Shown: positions 41,732 through 51,424 of the stretch, in pieces
Numbering within the stretch: the first letter of the stretch is position 1
Layout of the letters: every line of letters begins with the position of its first letter
NCBI GenBank assembly: GCA_950054255.1
Contig: CATLOR010000001.1
Coordinates: 434,001-498,000, forward strand
DNA from: an uncultured Rickettsiales bacterium
GTDB lineage: Bacteria > Pseudomonadota > Alphaproteobacteria > Micavibrionales > GCA-2720935
Length of the DNA: 64,000 nt
Reading direction: 5' to 3'
Program-made: the position numbers and the translations under genes
The notes under the pieces: generated by a model
What the model was told of the DNA's origin: nothing
The model's database searches: none
The model's input: the letters and a program-made list of their open reading frames with translations, nothing else

Positions 41732-42088
41732 TTAACGCATTTTGTTTCTATATTGCGGTATTTTTGACCGTCTTTTAAGCGGTGTTTTGAGCCCTCTATT
41801 GAGAGCTCTAATATGTTGTATTTTATGAGCTTGAGCCATTTTTTTATTAAGAGATAGCCTGTCTTTTTTATGCTCTTTTTTAAGTTCTGTATTTTGTGCT
41901 CTTTTTTTCTCGTAAGGTGATAGGGGTGGTGTACAAAATGAGATTGAATTAAATGATTCGAGGTCATTTGGTATCTCTCTCATCTGTGTTTCAACAGAGA
42001 TATCATGCTCTTTTAAGGCCTGTCTTAACAGTTCTAATAAGAGTGTGTTATATGTGCCAATAATTAAGATGCGCGTGCGTGAAGACAT
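41732..42088 (-). CDS. Hypothetical protein with strongly basic C-terminus
   Basis: 118 aa ORF between fabG and acpP; RILIIGTYNTLLLELLRQALKEHDISVE N-terminus, K/R-rich C-terminus. Confidence 0.5.
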   Translation of the reverse strand: MSSRTRILIIGTYNTLLLELLRQALKEHDISVETQMREIPNDLESFNSISFCTPPLSPYEKKRAQNTELKKEHKKDRLSLNKKMAQAHKIQHIRALNRGLKTPLKRRSKIPQYRNKMR

Positions 42089-42092
42089 AAAA

Positions 42093-42350
42093 TTAAGGTG
42101 TGTTTTTAGGTTTCTTTGATTGTTTTTGCGCGGATTTGTTTTGAAGACGCTGACGGCCAGATTTTAAAGAAGGTGAACGCTGGTCGAAATCACGTTTTAA
42201 ATTATGTGTACGATTTTCCATGACGACATTATAAGTGTCTTTATCTAGAGGAATAATTGGAGTAGGTAAAATTGTTTCAATAGGCATCAGTGCAAGTGTG
42301 TTCGCATGTCTATTTAAGAAATTGATAATGCGTTGTAGGCGTGTGCTCAT
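42093..42350 (-). CDS. Small basic hypothetical protein
   Basis: MSTRLQRIINFLNRHANTL... start at 42350 with SD AAGGGGAG; ends 4 nt before the next ORF. Confidence 0.55.
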   Translation of the reverse strand: MSTRLQRIINFLNRHANTLALMPIETILPTPIIPLDKDTYNVVMENRTHNLKRDFDQRSPSLKSGRQRLQNKSAQKQSKKPKNTP

Positions 42351-42354
42351 AAAA

Positions 42355-42390
42355 ATACTCCCCTTATTATAATTGGCATAAGGGGAGTAT
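42355..42390 (-). terminator. Intrinsic terminator downstream of fabG, overlapping the SD of the next ORF
   Basis: ATACTCCCCTTAT ... ATAAGGGGAGTAT perfect 13-bp stem followed by TTTTT on the minus strand. Confidence 0.8.
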
Positions 42391-42422
42391 AAGAAAATCA
42401 ATAAAGTTATGTCAATGAAAAA

Positions 42423-43160
42423 TTAGATCATCGCCATTCCACCATTCACATGAACAGTTTGACCTGTTGTATAACCCGCTTCGTTACTTGCTAAATAAGC
42501 AACGGCTGAGGCAATTTCATCGCTTGTTCCCATGCGTGCAGCAGGGATACCGCCATTAATTTTTTCTTTCTGATCATCTGTTAATGCATCTGTCATTGCG
42601 GTTGCGATAAACCCTGGAGCAACACAGTTAACTGTAACACCGCGACTTGCAACTTCAGCTGCTAAAGATTTGCTCATACCGATTAAACCTGCTTTTGAAG
42701 CTGAATAATTTGCTTGTCCAGCATTTCCTGTTACCCCAACAACAGAGGTAATATTAATGATACGACCCCAACGGTTTTTCATCATGCCGCGAAGGCATCC
42801 TTGTGATAATTTAAACGCAGATGTCAGATTCACATTGAGTACTTGATCCCAATCTTCTTGTTTTAAGCGCATTGCTAAATTATCGCGCGTTAGGCCAGCA
42901 TTATTGATTAAAATATCAATGCCGCCCATTTTTTCAGACGTTTCTTTTAACAAAGCTTCTTCTGCGCCTTCATCGCCAAGACTTGCGGTGACGACAAAAA
43001 CACGCTCACCAAGTTCTTGCTTGAGTGCTTCTAGTTTCTCTGCATTACGGCCATGAAGTGTTACTGTTGCGCCGAGAGCATGTAGGGCGCGCGCAATGCT
43101 TGCTCCAATACCACCAGAAGCGCCAGTTACGAGGGCTTTTTTGTCTGTTAAATCAAACAT
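42423..43160 (-). CDS. fabG: 3-oxoacyl-ACP reductase FabG
   Basis: ALVTGASGGIGASIARAL, NNAGLTRDNLAMRLKQEDW, NYSASKAGLIGMSKSLAAEVASRGVTVN. Confidence 0.97.
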   Translation of the reverse strand: MFDLTDKKALVTGASGGIGASIARALHALGATVTLHGRNAEKLEALKQELGERVFVVTASLGDEGAEEALLKETSEKMGGIDILINNAGLTRDNLAMRLKQEDWDQVLNVNLTSAFKLSQGCLRGMMKNRWGRIINITSVVGVTGNAGQANYSASKAGLIGMSKSLAAEVASRGVTVNCVAPGFIATAMTDALTDDQKEKINGGIPAARMGTSDEIASAVAYLASNEAGYTTGQTVHVNGGMAMI

Positions 43161-43182
43161 TATTATGTATCTCCTTAAGAGG

Positions 43183-44142
43183 TTAGTTTTTTAAACGTGT
43201 TGCAAAGCTTTCTATATCAGCTGTTGCATTCAATGCAAGACCTTTTGCTTCTTTTGTAATGCGACGGCCTAATCCTGTTAGAACTTTTCCAGCGCCAATT
43301 TCGACAAATTCTTCGATGCCTTCTTGTTCTGCCATATAGGAAACAGACTCTGTCCAACGCACCATACCTGTGACTTGGTCAACGAGCAATTTACGAATGT
43401 CATCAGGCGATGTTGTCGGGCGTGCTGTTACATTTGACACGATTGGAAGGGCAGGTGATTGGATTGTTGTGTTTGCTAATTCTTCGGCCATGCGGTCAGC
43501 GGCTGGCTGCATTAATGCACAGTGGAAAGGGGCACTGACAGGAAGAAGAACACTTCTTTTTGCGCCTCTATCTCCTGCAAGGGCAATTGCTTTTTCAACG
43601 GCAGCAACGCTTCCGCTAATCACGACTTGTCCTGGCGAGTTATCATTAGCTGAAGAACAAATTGTATTTGTTGCTTCTGCGGCTTCACTCGCAAGTGTTT
43701 GCACGACATCCATATCTAGACCTAAAATAGCCGCCATTGCGCCTTGTCCAACGGGCACAGCTTGTTGCATTGCTTGACCACGAATTTTTAAAAGACGTGC
43801 ACAATCAGCAACGGTAAACGCCCCTAAAGCTGTTAGAGCGGAATATTCCCCTAAAGAGTGTCCCGCACCATAGGTTGCATGGTCTTTTAAAGCGATATCA
43901 AATTCTTTTTCTAAGACGCGCGCTGTTGCGACAGAAACAGTCATAAGCGCAGGCTGTGTATTTTCTGTGAGGTTTAATTGATCCTCTGGGCCCTCAAAGC
44001 ACAGTTTTGTCATATCAAGTGAAAGCGCGTCGCTTACTTCTTCAAAAACAACTTTTGCTGATGAGAAGTTTTCAACGAGATCCATTGCCATACCAACAGA
44101 TTGACTTCCTTGTCCTGGAAAAATAAATGCACGTTTTGTCAT
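43183..44142 (-). CDS. fabD: Malonyl CoA-acyl carrier protein transacylase
   Basis: FIFPGQGSQSVGMA, GHSLGEYSAL, VSAPFHCALMQPA. Confidence 0.97.
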   Translation of the reverse strand: MTKRAFIFPGQGSQSVGMAMDLVENFSSAKVVFEEVSDALSLDMTKLCFEGPEDQLNLTENTQPALMTVSVATARVLEKEFDIALKDHATYGAGHSLGEYSALTALGAFTVADCARLLKIRGQAMQQAVPVGQGAMAAILGLDMDVVQTLASEAAEATNTICSSANDNSPGQVVISGSVAAVEKAIALAGDRGAKRSVLLPVSAPFHCALMQPAADRMAEELANTTIQSPALPIVSNVTARPTTSPDDIRKLLVDQVTGMVRWTESVSYMAEQEGIEEFVEIGAGKVLTGLGRRITKEAKGLALNATADIESFATRLKN

Positions 44143-44338
44143 GAGAGGTCCTTTTCTTTAAAAAGTTATCTATAATTTATTTTGTATATATCCTTATAAT
44201 CTGAAACAAACCATAAGAAAAGACTTGTTTTTTGTTAACATAGACGGTATAAGCACCACTTGTAAATAGCTCCTTGCTGGACTAACAGAGTGTATCTGTA
44301 GGGTTCAGCTAATGTAAAATAGCCGAAAGGAGAACAAT

Positions 44339-44677
44339 ATGGCAGAACAAACGAGCAAGTACGAAGTCGTGTTTTTAGCACGTCAAGATGTTTCAAAAGC
44401 ACAAGTTGAAACAATCACAACTGAATTCGCAGCAATCATTAAGAAAAATGGTGGTAAAGTTGCGACAACTGAGCAGTGGGGTCTACGCACACTGGCTTAT
44501 CCAATCAATAAAGCAACAAAAGCGCATTACGTGTTATTCCAATTGGAAGCACCAGGTACTTTGATTGCTGAATTAGAACGTCAATTCCGTTTGCACGATG
44601 ACGTCGTTCGTTACATGACGCTTAAAATTGAAGCGTTTAGCGAAGGTCCATCTGTTGCAATGAAAGACGCAGCGTAA
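44339..44677 (+). CDS. rpsF: 30S ribosomal protein S6
   Basis: YEVVFLARQDVSKAQVE, WGLRTLAYPINKATKAHYVLFQL. Confidence 0.95.
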   Translation: MAEQTSKYEVVFLARQDVSKAQVETITTEFAAIIKKNGGKVATTEQWGLRTLAYPINKATKAHYVLFQLEAPGTLIAELERQFRLHDDVVRYMTLKIEAFSEGPSVAMKDAA

Positions 44678-44701
44678 TATAGATTTAAAGGAGAAAAGAA
44701 A

Positions 44702-44983
44702 ATGGCAAAACGTCCTTTTGGAAGAAGAAAAAGAAGTTGTCCATTCAGCGGTGCTGAAGCCCCTGTAATTGATTACAAAGATACAAAACTATTGAAAAAC
44801 TATATTTCTGAGCGTGGTAAGATTGTACCAAGTCGTATTTCATCAGTTTCATCAAAAGCTCAACGTCAGCTAGCGCGCGCTATTAAAAGAGCTCGTATGG
44901 TTGCGTTACTACCATTCTTGGTAAAAAACACTGAAAGCTTACGTCCAGCACGTCCAGCTAGAACTCATGGAGGGCGCTCATAA
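44702..44983 (+). CDS. rpsR: 30S ribosomal protein S18
   Basis: [50 protein letters not shown]. Confidence 0.97.
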   Translation: MAKRPFGRRKRSCPFSGAEAPVIDYKDTKLLKNYISERGKIVPSRISSVSSKAQRQLARAIKRARMVALLPFLVKNTESLRPARPARTHGGRS

Positions 44984-45594
44984 TGGAAATCGTTCTTTTA
45001 GAAAATATTGGTCGCTTGGGAACTGTTGGTTCTGTTGTAACTGTTAAAGATGGTTATGCACGTAACTTTTTGCTTCCACAACAAAAAGCGTTAAGAGCAA
45101 CAAAAGCAAATCTAGCATTTTTCGAAGCTGAAAAATCTAAGCTTGAAAAATTAGATCAAGAGAGAAAGAAACAGGCTGAAAAAACAGCAAAAGTAATCGA
45201 TGGAAAAACGGTTGTTGTTATTCGTGCTGCTTCTGAATCTGGTCAGCTTTATGGATCAGTTACAACACGTGATATCGCAGAGTCTGCTTCTTCTTTAGGG
45301 GAAACAGTTGATCGTTCACAAGTACGTATTAACCAAAGCTATAAAATGCTTGGTCTTTATGATGTTGTTGTTGAATTACACCCAGAAGTGACAGCACAGA
45401 TCACTATTAACATTGCCCGTTCTGAAGAAGAAGCTGTTGCACAAGAAAAAGCAGGTAAAGAAGCAGTTAAAGCTGAACAAGAAGCGATTGCTGCTGAAGA
45501 AGCTGCTCTTGCTGCAGCTGCTGCTGCAAAAGCGGAAGAAGCAACAGCTGAGGAAACAGTAGAAGAAGCACCAGCTGAAGAAGATGCTGCTTAA
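44983..45594 (+). CDS. rplI: 50S ribosomal protein L9 with Ala/Glu-rich C-terminal extension
   Basis: [37 protein letters not shown] signature. Confidence 0.97.
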   Translation: MEIVLLENIGRLGTVGSVVTVKDGYARNFLLPQQKALRATKANLAFFEAEKSKLEKLDQERKKQAEKTAKVIDGKTVVVIRAASESGQLYGSVTTRDIAESASSLGETVDRSQVRINQSYKMLGLYDVVVELHPEVTAQITINIARSEEEAVAQEKAGKEAVKAEQEAIAAEEAALAAAAAAKAEEATAEETVEEAPAEEDAA

Positions 45595-45619
45595 TCCTTA
45601 ACTGTTTTTATTAGATTTT

Positions 45620-45650
45620 TAAAAGGTCGCTTTTTAAGCGGCCTTTTTTC
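45620..45650 (+). terminator. Intrinsic terminator after rplI
   Basis: AAAAGGTCGCTT-TTT-AAGCGGCCTTTTTTC stem (one G-T pair) with T-run. Confidence 0.85.
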
Positions 45651-45736
45651 ATGATTTCTATAAAATACTTGATATTGTCTGCGAAAATTGCTTTAACTAA
45701 AAGCATTGTTTACCCAAAAGAGAGAAGCGAGAAAAG

Positions 45737-47233
45737 ATGAGCGACGCAGTTGCCACGGTATCAAAAATTGTATCTTCAGAAAAGAAAGCCGAAGACGTTA
45801 AATTGCTCCCGGCAAATGAAGAAGCTGAGCAATCTTTGTTAGGGGCTTTGTTGCTAGATAACCGCTTAATTGAAAATGTTTCTGACTTTTTGCAACCTGC
45901 GCATTTTTATCAACCTGTCCATGGACGCATCTATGAAATGATTGCGAAAGCCGTTGATCACGGTCAAGTGGCAGATATCGTAACGTTAAAAAATATCTTT
46001 GATAAAGATGATGACTTAGCTCATGTTGGTGGATCTCAATATTTAACTGATTTGGTTGCTAATGTTGTCACAACTGTGAGTGTTCAGCATTATGGTCAGG
46101 TCATTTATGAATTATTCTTGCGCCGAGAATTGATTTCTGTTGGACGTGAGGTTATGCAAGATGCTTATGATGACGAAATTGATAAAACAGCAAGCGATCA
46201 AATTTCAAAAACAGAACAACGCTTATATGATCTAGCAACGACGGGCGATTATAAATCTGGTTTTGTGAGTATGAAATCTTCTGTGACACAGGCGATCTCA
46301 ATTGCTGAAACAGCCTTTAAAAATGTGGGGCACGTCACAGGTGTGACAAGTGGTCTAACGGATTTAGATAAAAAACTTGGTGGGTTGCAACCCTCAGATT
46401 TGATTATTTTGGCGGGTCGTCCTTCGATGGGGAAAACGGCTCTTGCAACCAATATTGCCTTTAACTGTGCGAAAGCTTATTGGGAATCTAAAGGACAAAG
46501 CGGTGGTCCTGTTGGTTTCTTCTCATTGGAGATGTCATCAGATCAGCTCGCAACACGTATTCTTGCATCAGAAGCACTCGTGCCAGGGGATAAAATTCGT
46601 CGTGGTGAAGTAAAAGATAGTGAATTCCGTCGTTTCGTTGAAACAAGTCAAATGTTGAGCGATGTACCTTTATTTATTGATGATACACCAGGTTTATCAA
46701 TTTCAGCTGTCCGAACACGTGCACGTCGTTTGAAACGTCAGCATGGATTAGGGTTAATTGTTGTTGATTATCTTCAGCTCTTGAGTGGACCGGCGGGTAA
46801 AAAATCAGATAGCCGTGTGAATGAGGTTTCTGAGATTACACGTGGATTAAAAGCATTGGCGAAAGAACTCCATGTTCCTGTGCTTGCGCTTTCTCAGCTT
46901 TCACGTCAAGTAGAAGCGCGTGATGATAAGCGCCCTCAGCTCTCAGATCTTCGTGAATCGGGATCAATTGAGCAAGATGCCGATGTGGTGATGTTTGTTT
47001 ATCGTGAACAATATTATTTAGAGCGCGCAGAGCCGAGCCGTAAGCCTGAGGAAAATGATGAGAAGTTCAATGATCGTTATGAACAATGGCAACAAAAGCT
47101 TGCTGAGATTCATAATACAGGAGAAGCAATTTTAGCAAAACAACGTCATGGTCCGATCGGAACAATTCGTATGGCTTTTGATGGACAATTCACAAAATTC
47201 TCTGATCTAGATCCTAGTCGTCAAACAGGGTAA
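45737..47233 (+). CDS. dnaB: Replicative DNA helicase
   Basis: PANEEAEQSLLGALLLDN, LIILAGRPSMGKTALATNIA, LIVVDYLQLLSG, DLRESGSIEQDADVVMFVYR. Confidence 0.97.
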   Translation: MSDAVATVSKIVSSEKKAEDVKLLPANEEAEQSLLGALLLDNRLIENVSDFLQPAHFYQPVHGRIYEMIAKAVDHGQVADIVTLKNIFDKDDDLAHVGGSQYLTDLVANVVTTVSVQHYGQVIYELFLRRELISVGREVMQDAYDDEIDKTASDQISKTEQRLYDLATTGDYKSGFVSMKSSVTQAISIAETAFKNVGHVTGVTSGLTDLDKKLGGLQPSDLIILAGRPSMGKTALATNIAFNCAKAYWESKGQSGGPVGFFSLEMSSDQLATRILASEALVPGDKIRRGEVKDSEFRRFVETSQMLSDVPLFIDDTPGLSISAVRTRARRLKRQHGLGLIVVDYLQLLSGPAGKKSDSRVNEVSEITRGLKALAKELHVPVLALSQLSRQVEARDDKRPQLSDLRESGSIEQDADVVMFVYREQYYLERAEPSRKPEENDEKFNDRYEQWQQKLAEIHNTGEAILAKQRHGPIGTIRMAFDGQFTKFSDLDPSRQTG

Positions 47234-47339
47234 AAAATCACTTTTTACGTGACACATACCAGCGATTGCTTTAGAAGATAAGGGGTCGTATTCATATAAT
47301 TTTTTTAATCGAATTGTAATAACGGAGTACAAAAGTAAC

Positions 47340-48125
47340 GTGGATGTAGTATTAGGAAATTTTTTACAAGTTGTTGGTCGTTCTTTCCTTAACTTTTTGG
47401 AGAGTATTGGGCGTTTAACGATTTTCTTGCTGAAATCAATTTTGGCTGTTTTTACACCTCCTTACGAATGGCGTCGTTTGGGTGAGCAATTTATCCAAAT
47501 CGGTTATTATTCTCTTCCTGTTGTTGGCTTAACAACATTATTTACGGGGATGGTTTTAGCGTTACAAAGCTATACAGGTTTTTCTCGTTTCAACGCAGAA
47601 GGTGCAGTGGCGGCTGTTGTTGTTTTATCTGTTACTCGTGAGTTAGCGCCTGTTTTGGCTGGGCTTATGGTTGCTGGTCGTATGGGGGCGTCTATGGCGG
47701 CTGAGATCGGTACGATGCGTGTGACAGAACAAATTGATGCGCTTTACACATTGTCGGCAAACCCATTTCAATATTTGATCGCACCGCGGATTTTGGCAGC
47801 TGTTGTGATGTTGCCTGCTCTTGTTTTAATCGGGGATATTATTGGTATTTTTGGTGGGTTCTTAGTTGGGGTGTATAAGCTTGATTTTAACGCAGCGAGT
47901 TATATTTCTCAAAGTTGGGAATTTCTAGAGGCGATGGATGTTATCTCAGGTCTTGTTAAAGCAACAGTTTTTGGGTTCTGGGTGGCTGCAATGGGATGTT
48001 ACCATGGGTTTTATTCTGGCCGTGGTGCTCAAGGTGTTGGATTGGCAACAACTTATGCAGTGGTGTCATCTTCCATTTTGATTTTGATTTTCAACTATGT
48101 ATTAACACAAGTATTTTTCTCTTAA
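47340..48125 (+). CDS. MlaE-family ABC transporter permease (GTG start)
   Basis: ELAPVLAGLMVAGRMGASMAAEIGTMRVTEQIDAL. Confidence 0.93.
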   Translation: MDVVLGNFLQVVGRSFLNFLESIGRLTIFLLKSILAVFTPPYEWRRLGEQFIQIGYYSLPVVGLTTLFTGMVLALQSYTGFSRFNAEGAVAAVVVLSVTRELAPVLAGLMVAGRMGASMAAEIGTMRVTEQIDALYTLSANPFQYLIAPRILAAVVMLPALVLIGDIIGIFGGFLVGVYKLDFNAASYISQSWEFLEAMDVISGLVKATVFGFWVAAMGCYHGFYSGRGAQGVGLATTYAVVSSSILILIFNYVLTQVFFS

Positions 48126-48135
48126 GGGATAAGAA

Positions 48136-48915
48136 ATGACGGTAGCAGACGAAAAAATTACGCTTGAACATGTCACAAAGAAATTTGGTGAAAACCAAGT
48201 TTTAAAAGATATCCATATGCGTGTCGCAAAAGGTGAATCTCGTGTGATTATCGGAGGATCTGGTAGTGGTAAATCAGTCATGCTTAAATGTATTTTAGGC
48301 CTTATGAATCCAACATCTGGATCCATCAAAATCGATGGACAAGAAACAGCAAAACTCTCTCTTACTCAAAGAGATCATCTCATGAGTAAATTTGGCATGT
48401 TGTTTCAAGGCGGCGCTTTGTTTGATAGTTTGCCTGTATGGCAAAATGTAGCATTTGCGCTTTTACAGCGAAAATTAATGGATAAAAAACAAGCACGTGA
48501 AGTTGCTTTGGAAAAATTAGAATCTGTTGGACTTGGATCTTCTGTTGCTGATTTATTTCCAGCTGAATTATCAGGTGGGATGCAAAAACGTGTGTCACTC
48601 GCGCGTGCCATTTCAACAAATCCAGAAATCATTTTCTTTGATGAGCCAACAACAGGCTTGGATCCTATTATGGCGGATGTGATTAATGATTTGATTGTGA
48701 AATGTGTGAAAGAATTAGGGGCAACTGCAGTGACGATTACACATGATATGGCGAGTGCACGTAAGATTGCTGACCGTGTTTCGATGTTGTATAAAGGGGA
48801 ACTTATCTGGACAGGCGATATTTGGGACTTGGATCGTTCTCGTAATGACTATGTTGATCAATTTATTCATGGTCGTGCAGAAGGCCCCATTAATAGTACT
48901 AAAAGTCACGCATAA
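48136..48915 (+). CDS. MlaF-type ABC transporter ATP-binding protein
   Basis: VIIGGSGSGKSVMLKCILGLMNPTSG, LSGGMQKRVSLARAI, FDEPTTGLDPIMAD. Confidence 0.93.
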   Translation: MTVADEKITLEHVTKKFGENQVLKDIHMRVAKGESRVIIGGSGSGKSVMLKCILGLMNPTSGSIKIDGQETAKLSLTQRDHLMSKFGMLFQGGALFDSLPVWQNVAFALLQRKLMDKKQAREVALEKLESVGLGSSVADLFPAELSGGMQKRVSLARAISTNPEIIFFDEPTTGLDPIMADVINDLIVKCVKELGATAVTITHDMASARKIADRVSMLYKGELIWTGDIWDLDRSRNDYVDQFIHGRAEGPINSTKSHA

Positions 48916-48930
48916 TAAAGGATTGGTATT

Positions 48931-51384
48931 GTGAAAGTTAGAAAATTCCTTTTTAAAACAATGCTTGCCCTATGTTCATTAGGGTCGATTGTTTTGGTTG
49001 TGGGTGTTTGTATCTTTCTAACAAGTCTGTATCAATATAGTCAAGATTTACCAGATCATAAAAAATTAAAAGAATATGAGCCATCAATCATGACACGTTT
49101 ATATGGTGGTGATGGTACTTTGATTGGGGAATATGCGAGTGAAAAGCGTATTTATATTCCTATCTATGCGATACCTCCTAAGGTTATTTATTCGTTCTTA
49201 GCCGCAGAAGATAAGAATTTTTACAGCCATAAAGGGGTCGATTTTTATGGGATCTTAAGAGCGGCTGTTAACAACATTGATAATATTCGCAATGGACGTC
49301 GTTTAGAAGGGGCATCAACAATCACGCAACAGGTGGCTAAAAACTTTCTTTTAACAAATGAAGTGAGTTTAGATCGTAAGATTAAAGAGGCGTTGCTTGC
49401 TTTTAGAATTGAAGATGCTTTTAGTAAAGATCATATTTTATCTCTTTATTTAAATCAGATTTATTTAGGGAATAGATCATACGGTGTTGCCGCTGCTGCG
49501 CTTAATTACTTTGATAAATCGTTAGATGAATTGGATTTAGAAGAAGCAGCTCTGCTTGCCGCTCTTCCTAAAGCACCAAGTTCGTTTGATCCTTATCGAA
49601 ACCCAACAAGAGCATTAGAGCGTCGTAACTGGGTCTTATCAAGATTGCATTCAGATGGACGTATCACTGAATCTCAGATGAAGCTTGCTCAAGCAAAACC
49701 GATTACATTAACACGCCCTAATCGTAATAGCTTTGTGGATGCACGCTATTTCTCTGAGGAGGTACGCCGTGAGCTTGTTGATAAATATGGTGATGATATT
49801 ATTTATCTCGGTGGGTTAAGTGTCCGTACAAGTCTAGATCCTGAATTACAGAAATATGCAATTGATGCACTGCGCGATGGGTTAGAATCTTATGATCGTC
49901 GCACAGGCTACAAAGGCCCTGTGAAAAAATTAGAGTCTTTAGATAATTGGAAAGAAGCTTTAGAACATGTTGACAGACCAACCAACACAAAAGATACATG
50001 GGATCTAGCCGTTGTTACGTCTTCAAATTGGGAGTCTTTAAAAATCGGCTTTGCTGATGGTCGTACAGGCGTTATTCCGCTGGCAAAACTTGGTTGGGCG
50101 CGTAAAGCTGTTTCTGATCCAGATCATTATATGCAAGATGTAAGGGCGGCTAGTGAAGTTGCTCCAGTTGGCGCTGTTATCCTTGTTGAGAAAGATCCAG
50201 AAGCAGAAGAAGATGGATATCTTCTTAGACAACAGGTACGTGTTCAAGGGGGGATCGTTGTTCTTGACCCTCATACAGGGCGTGTTTTGGCGATGCAGGG
50301 GGGATATGAGGCTGATATTAGTGGTTTTAATCGTGTGACACAGGCAAAAAGACAACCTGGCTCTGCCTTTAAGCCTTTTGTTTATTTAGCAGGACTTGAT
50401 GATGGATTTACACCAGCTAACTTAATTTTGGATGCGCCTTTTGTCATGGATCAAGGGCCAGGTCTTCCTAAATGGCGCCCAAGCAATTATACAAAAGAAT
50501 TTTATGGACCAACCCCGCTTCGTGTTGGTGTTGAAAAATCAAGAAATTTGATGACTGTTCGTTTGGCATATCATGTCGGCATGGAAAAAATTGCTGGTTA
50601 TGCCCGTAAATTTGGTATTGATAAAAATATGAAAGAAACGCTTGCAATGGCTTTGGGAGCGGGAGAAACAACATTAATTGACTTAACGTCGGCTTATGCT
50701 GTTTTGGTGAATGGTGGTAAGAAAGTTACACCAACATTTATTGACCGTATTCAAAATCGTGAAGGGGGCACAATTTATAAAACCAAGTATGTGGAATGTA
50801 TTTCATGTTCTGATTTACAAGATTGGTATCATCAAGATACGCCTATGATAAAAGATAATCGTCTTCAAATTTCTGATCCTCGAACATCTTATCAAGTTGT
50901 TTCCATGCTTGAAGGGGTTGTTCAACGAGGGACAGCGCGTCGTTTAAGAAGCTTAAACCGCCCTCTAGCAGGTAAGACTGGGACAACAAATGATTCCCGA
51001 GATGCATGGTTTATTGGATTTTCCCCAGATCTGGTTGTCGGTGTTTATGTGGGCTATGATCAACCAAAAACATTAGGGCGTAAACAAACAGGATCAAATG
51101 TGGCAGCGCCTATTTTCGGTTCTTTTATGGAGAAAGCTTTAGCAGATAAGCCAAAAACACCTTTCCGTGTACCTGATGGATTAGAGCGCGTGCGTGTTAA
51201 TGCGGAAACAGGGCGGATTGCACGTTCTGGTGATAAGCGTACTATCTGGGAAGTGTTTCTACCTGGCACAGAGCCAACCTCTCAGCAATATTTACTTGAT
51301 AAAAGCGGTTTGAATCTCGTCGTTGGGGATGATCCCTCTGGTGCAAAAAGCTCTACAACAATTGGAACGGGTGGGTTATACTAA
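48931..51384 (+). CDS. Penicillin-binding protein 1A (bifunctional transglycosylase/transpeptidase; GTG start)
   Basis: AAEDKNFYSHKGVDFYGILRA, GASTITQQVAKNF, KRQPGSAFKPFVY, GKTGTTNDSRDAWFIG. Confidence 0.95.
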   Translation: MKVRKFLFKTMLALCSLGSIVLVVGVCIFLTSLYQYSQDLPDHKKLKEYEPSIMTRLYGGDGTLIGEYASEKRIYIPIYAIPPKVIYSFLAAEDKNFYSHKGVDFYGILRAAVNNIDNIRNGRRLEGASTITQQVAKNFLLTNEVSLDRKIKEALLAFRIEDAFSKDHILSLYLNQIYLGNRSYGVAAAALNYFDKSLDELDLEEAALLAALPKAPSSFDPYRNPTRALERRNWVLSRLHSDGRITESQMKLAQAKPITLTRPNRNSFVDARYFSEEVRRELVDKYGDDIIYLGGLSVRTSLDPELQKYAIDALRDGLESYDRRTGYKGPVKKLESLDNWKEALEHVDRPTNTKDTWDLAVVTSSNWESLKIGFADGRTGVIPLAKLGWARKAVSDPDHYMQDVRAASEVAPVGAVILVEKDPEAEEDGYLLRQQVRVQGGIVVLDPHTGRVLAMQGGYEADISGFNRVTQAKRQPGSAFKPFVYLAGLDDGFTPANLILDAPFVMDQGPGLPKWRPSNYTKEFYGPTPLRVGVEKSRNLMTVRLAYHVGMEKIAGYARKFGIDKNMKETLAMALGAGETTLIDLTSAYAVLVNGGKKVTPTFIDRIQNREGGTIYKTKYVECISCSDLQDWYHQDTPMIKDNRLQISDPRTSYQVVSMLEGVVQRGTARRLRSLNRPLAGKTGTTNDSRDAWFIGFSPDLVVGVYVGYDQPKTLGRKQTGSNVAAPIFGSFMEKALADKPKTPFRVPDGLERVRVNAETGRIARSGDKRTIWEVFLPGTEPTSQQYLLDKSGLNLVVGDDPSGAKSSTTIGTGGLY

Positions 51385-51424
51385 CCCCTTGTAAGGATTA
51401 AAATAAAAAGAAAAATAAAGCCAT

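Noticed and set aside
41623-41967. 114 aa minus-strand ORF overlapping the 41732-42088 ORF in another frame
   Set aside because: Lys/His/Ile-rich shadow translation; the 118 aa frame has a better start context and tight spacing to the upstream ORF.
43370-43777. 135 aa plus-strand ORF inside fabD
   Set aside because: Antisense shadow ORF of a well-conserved gene.
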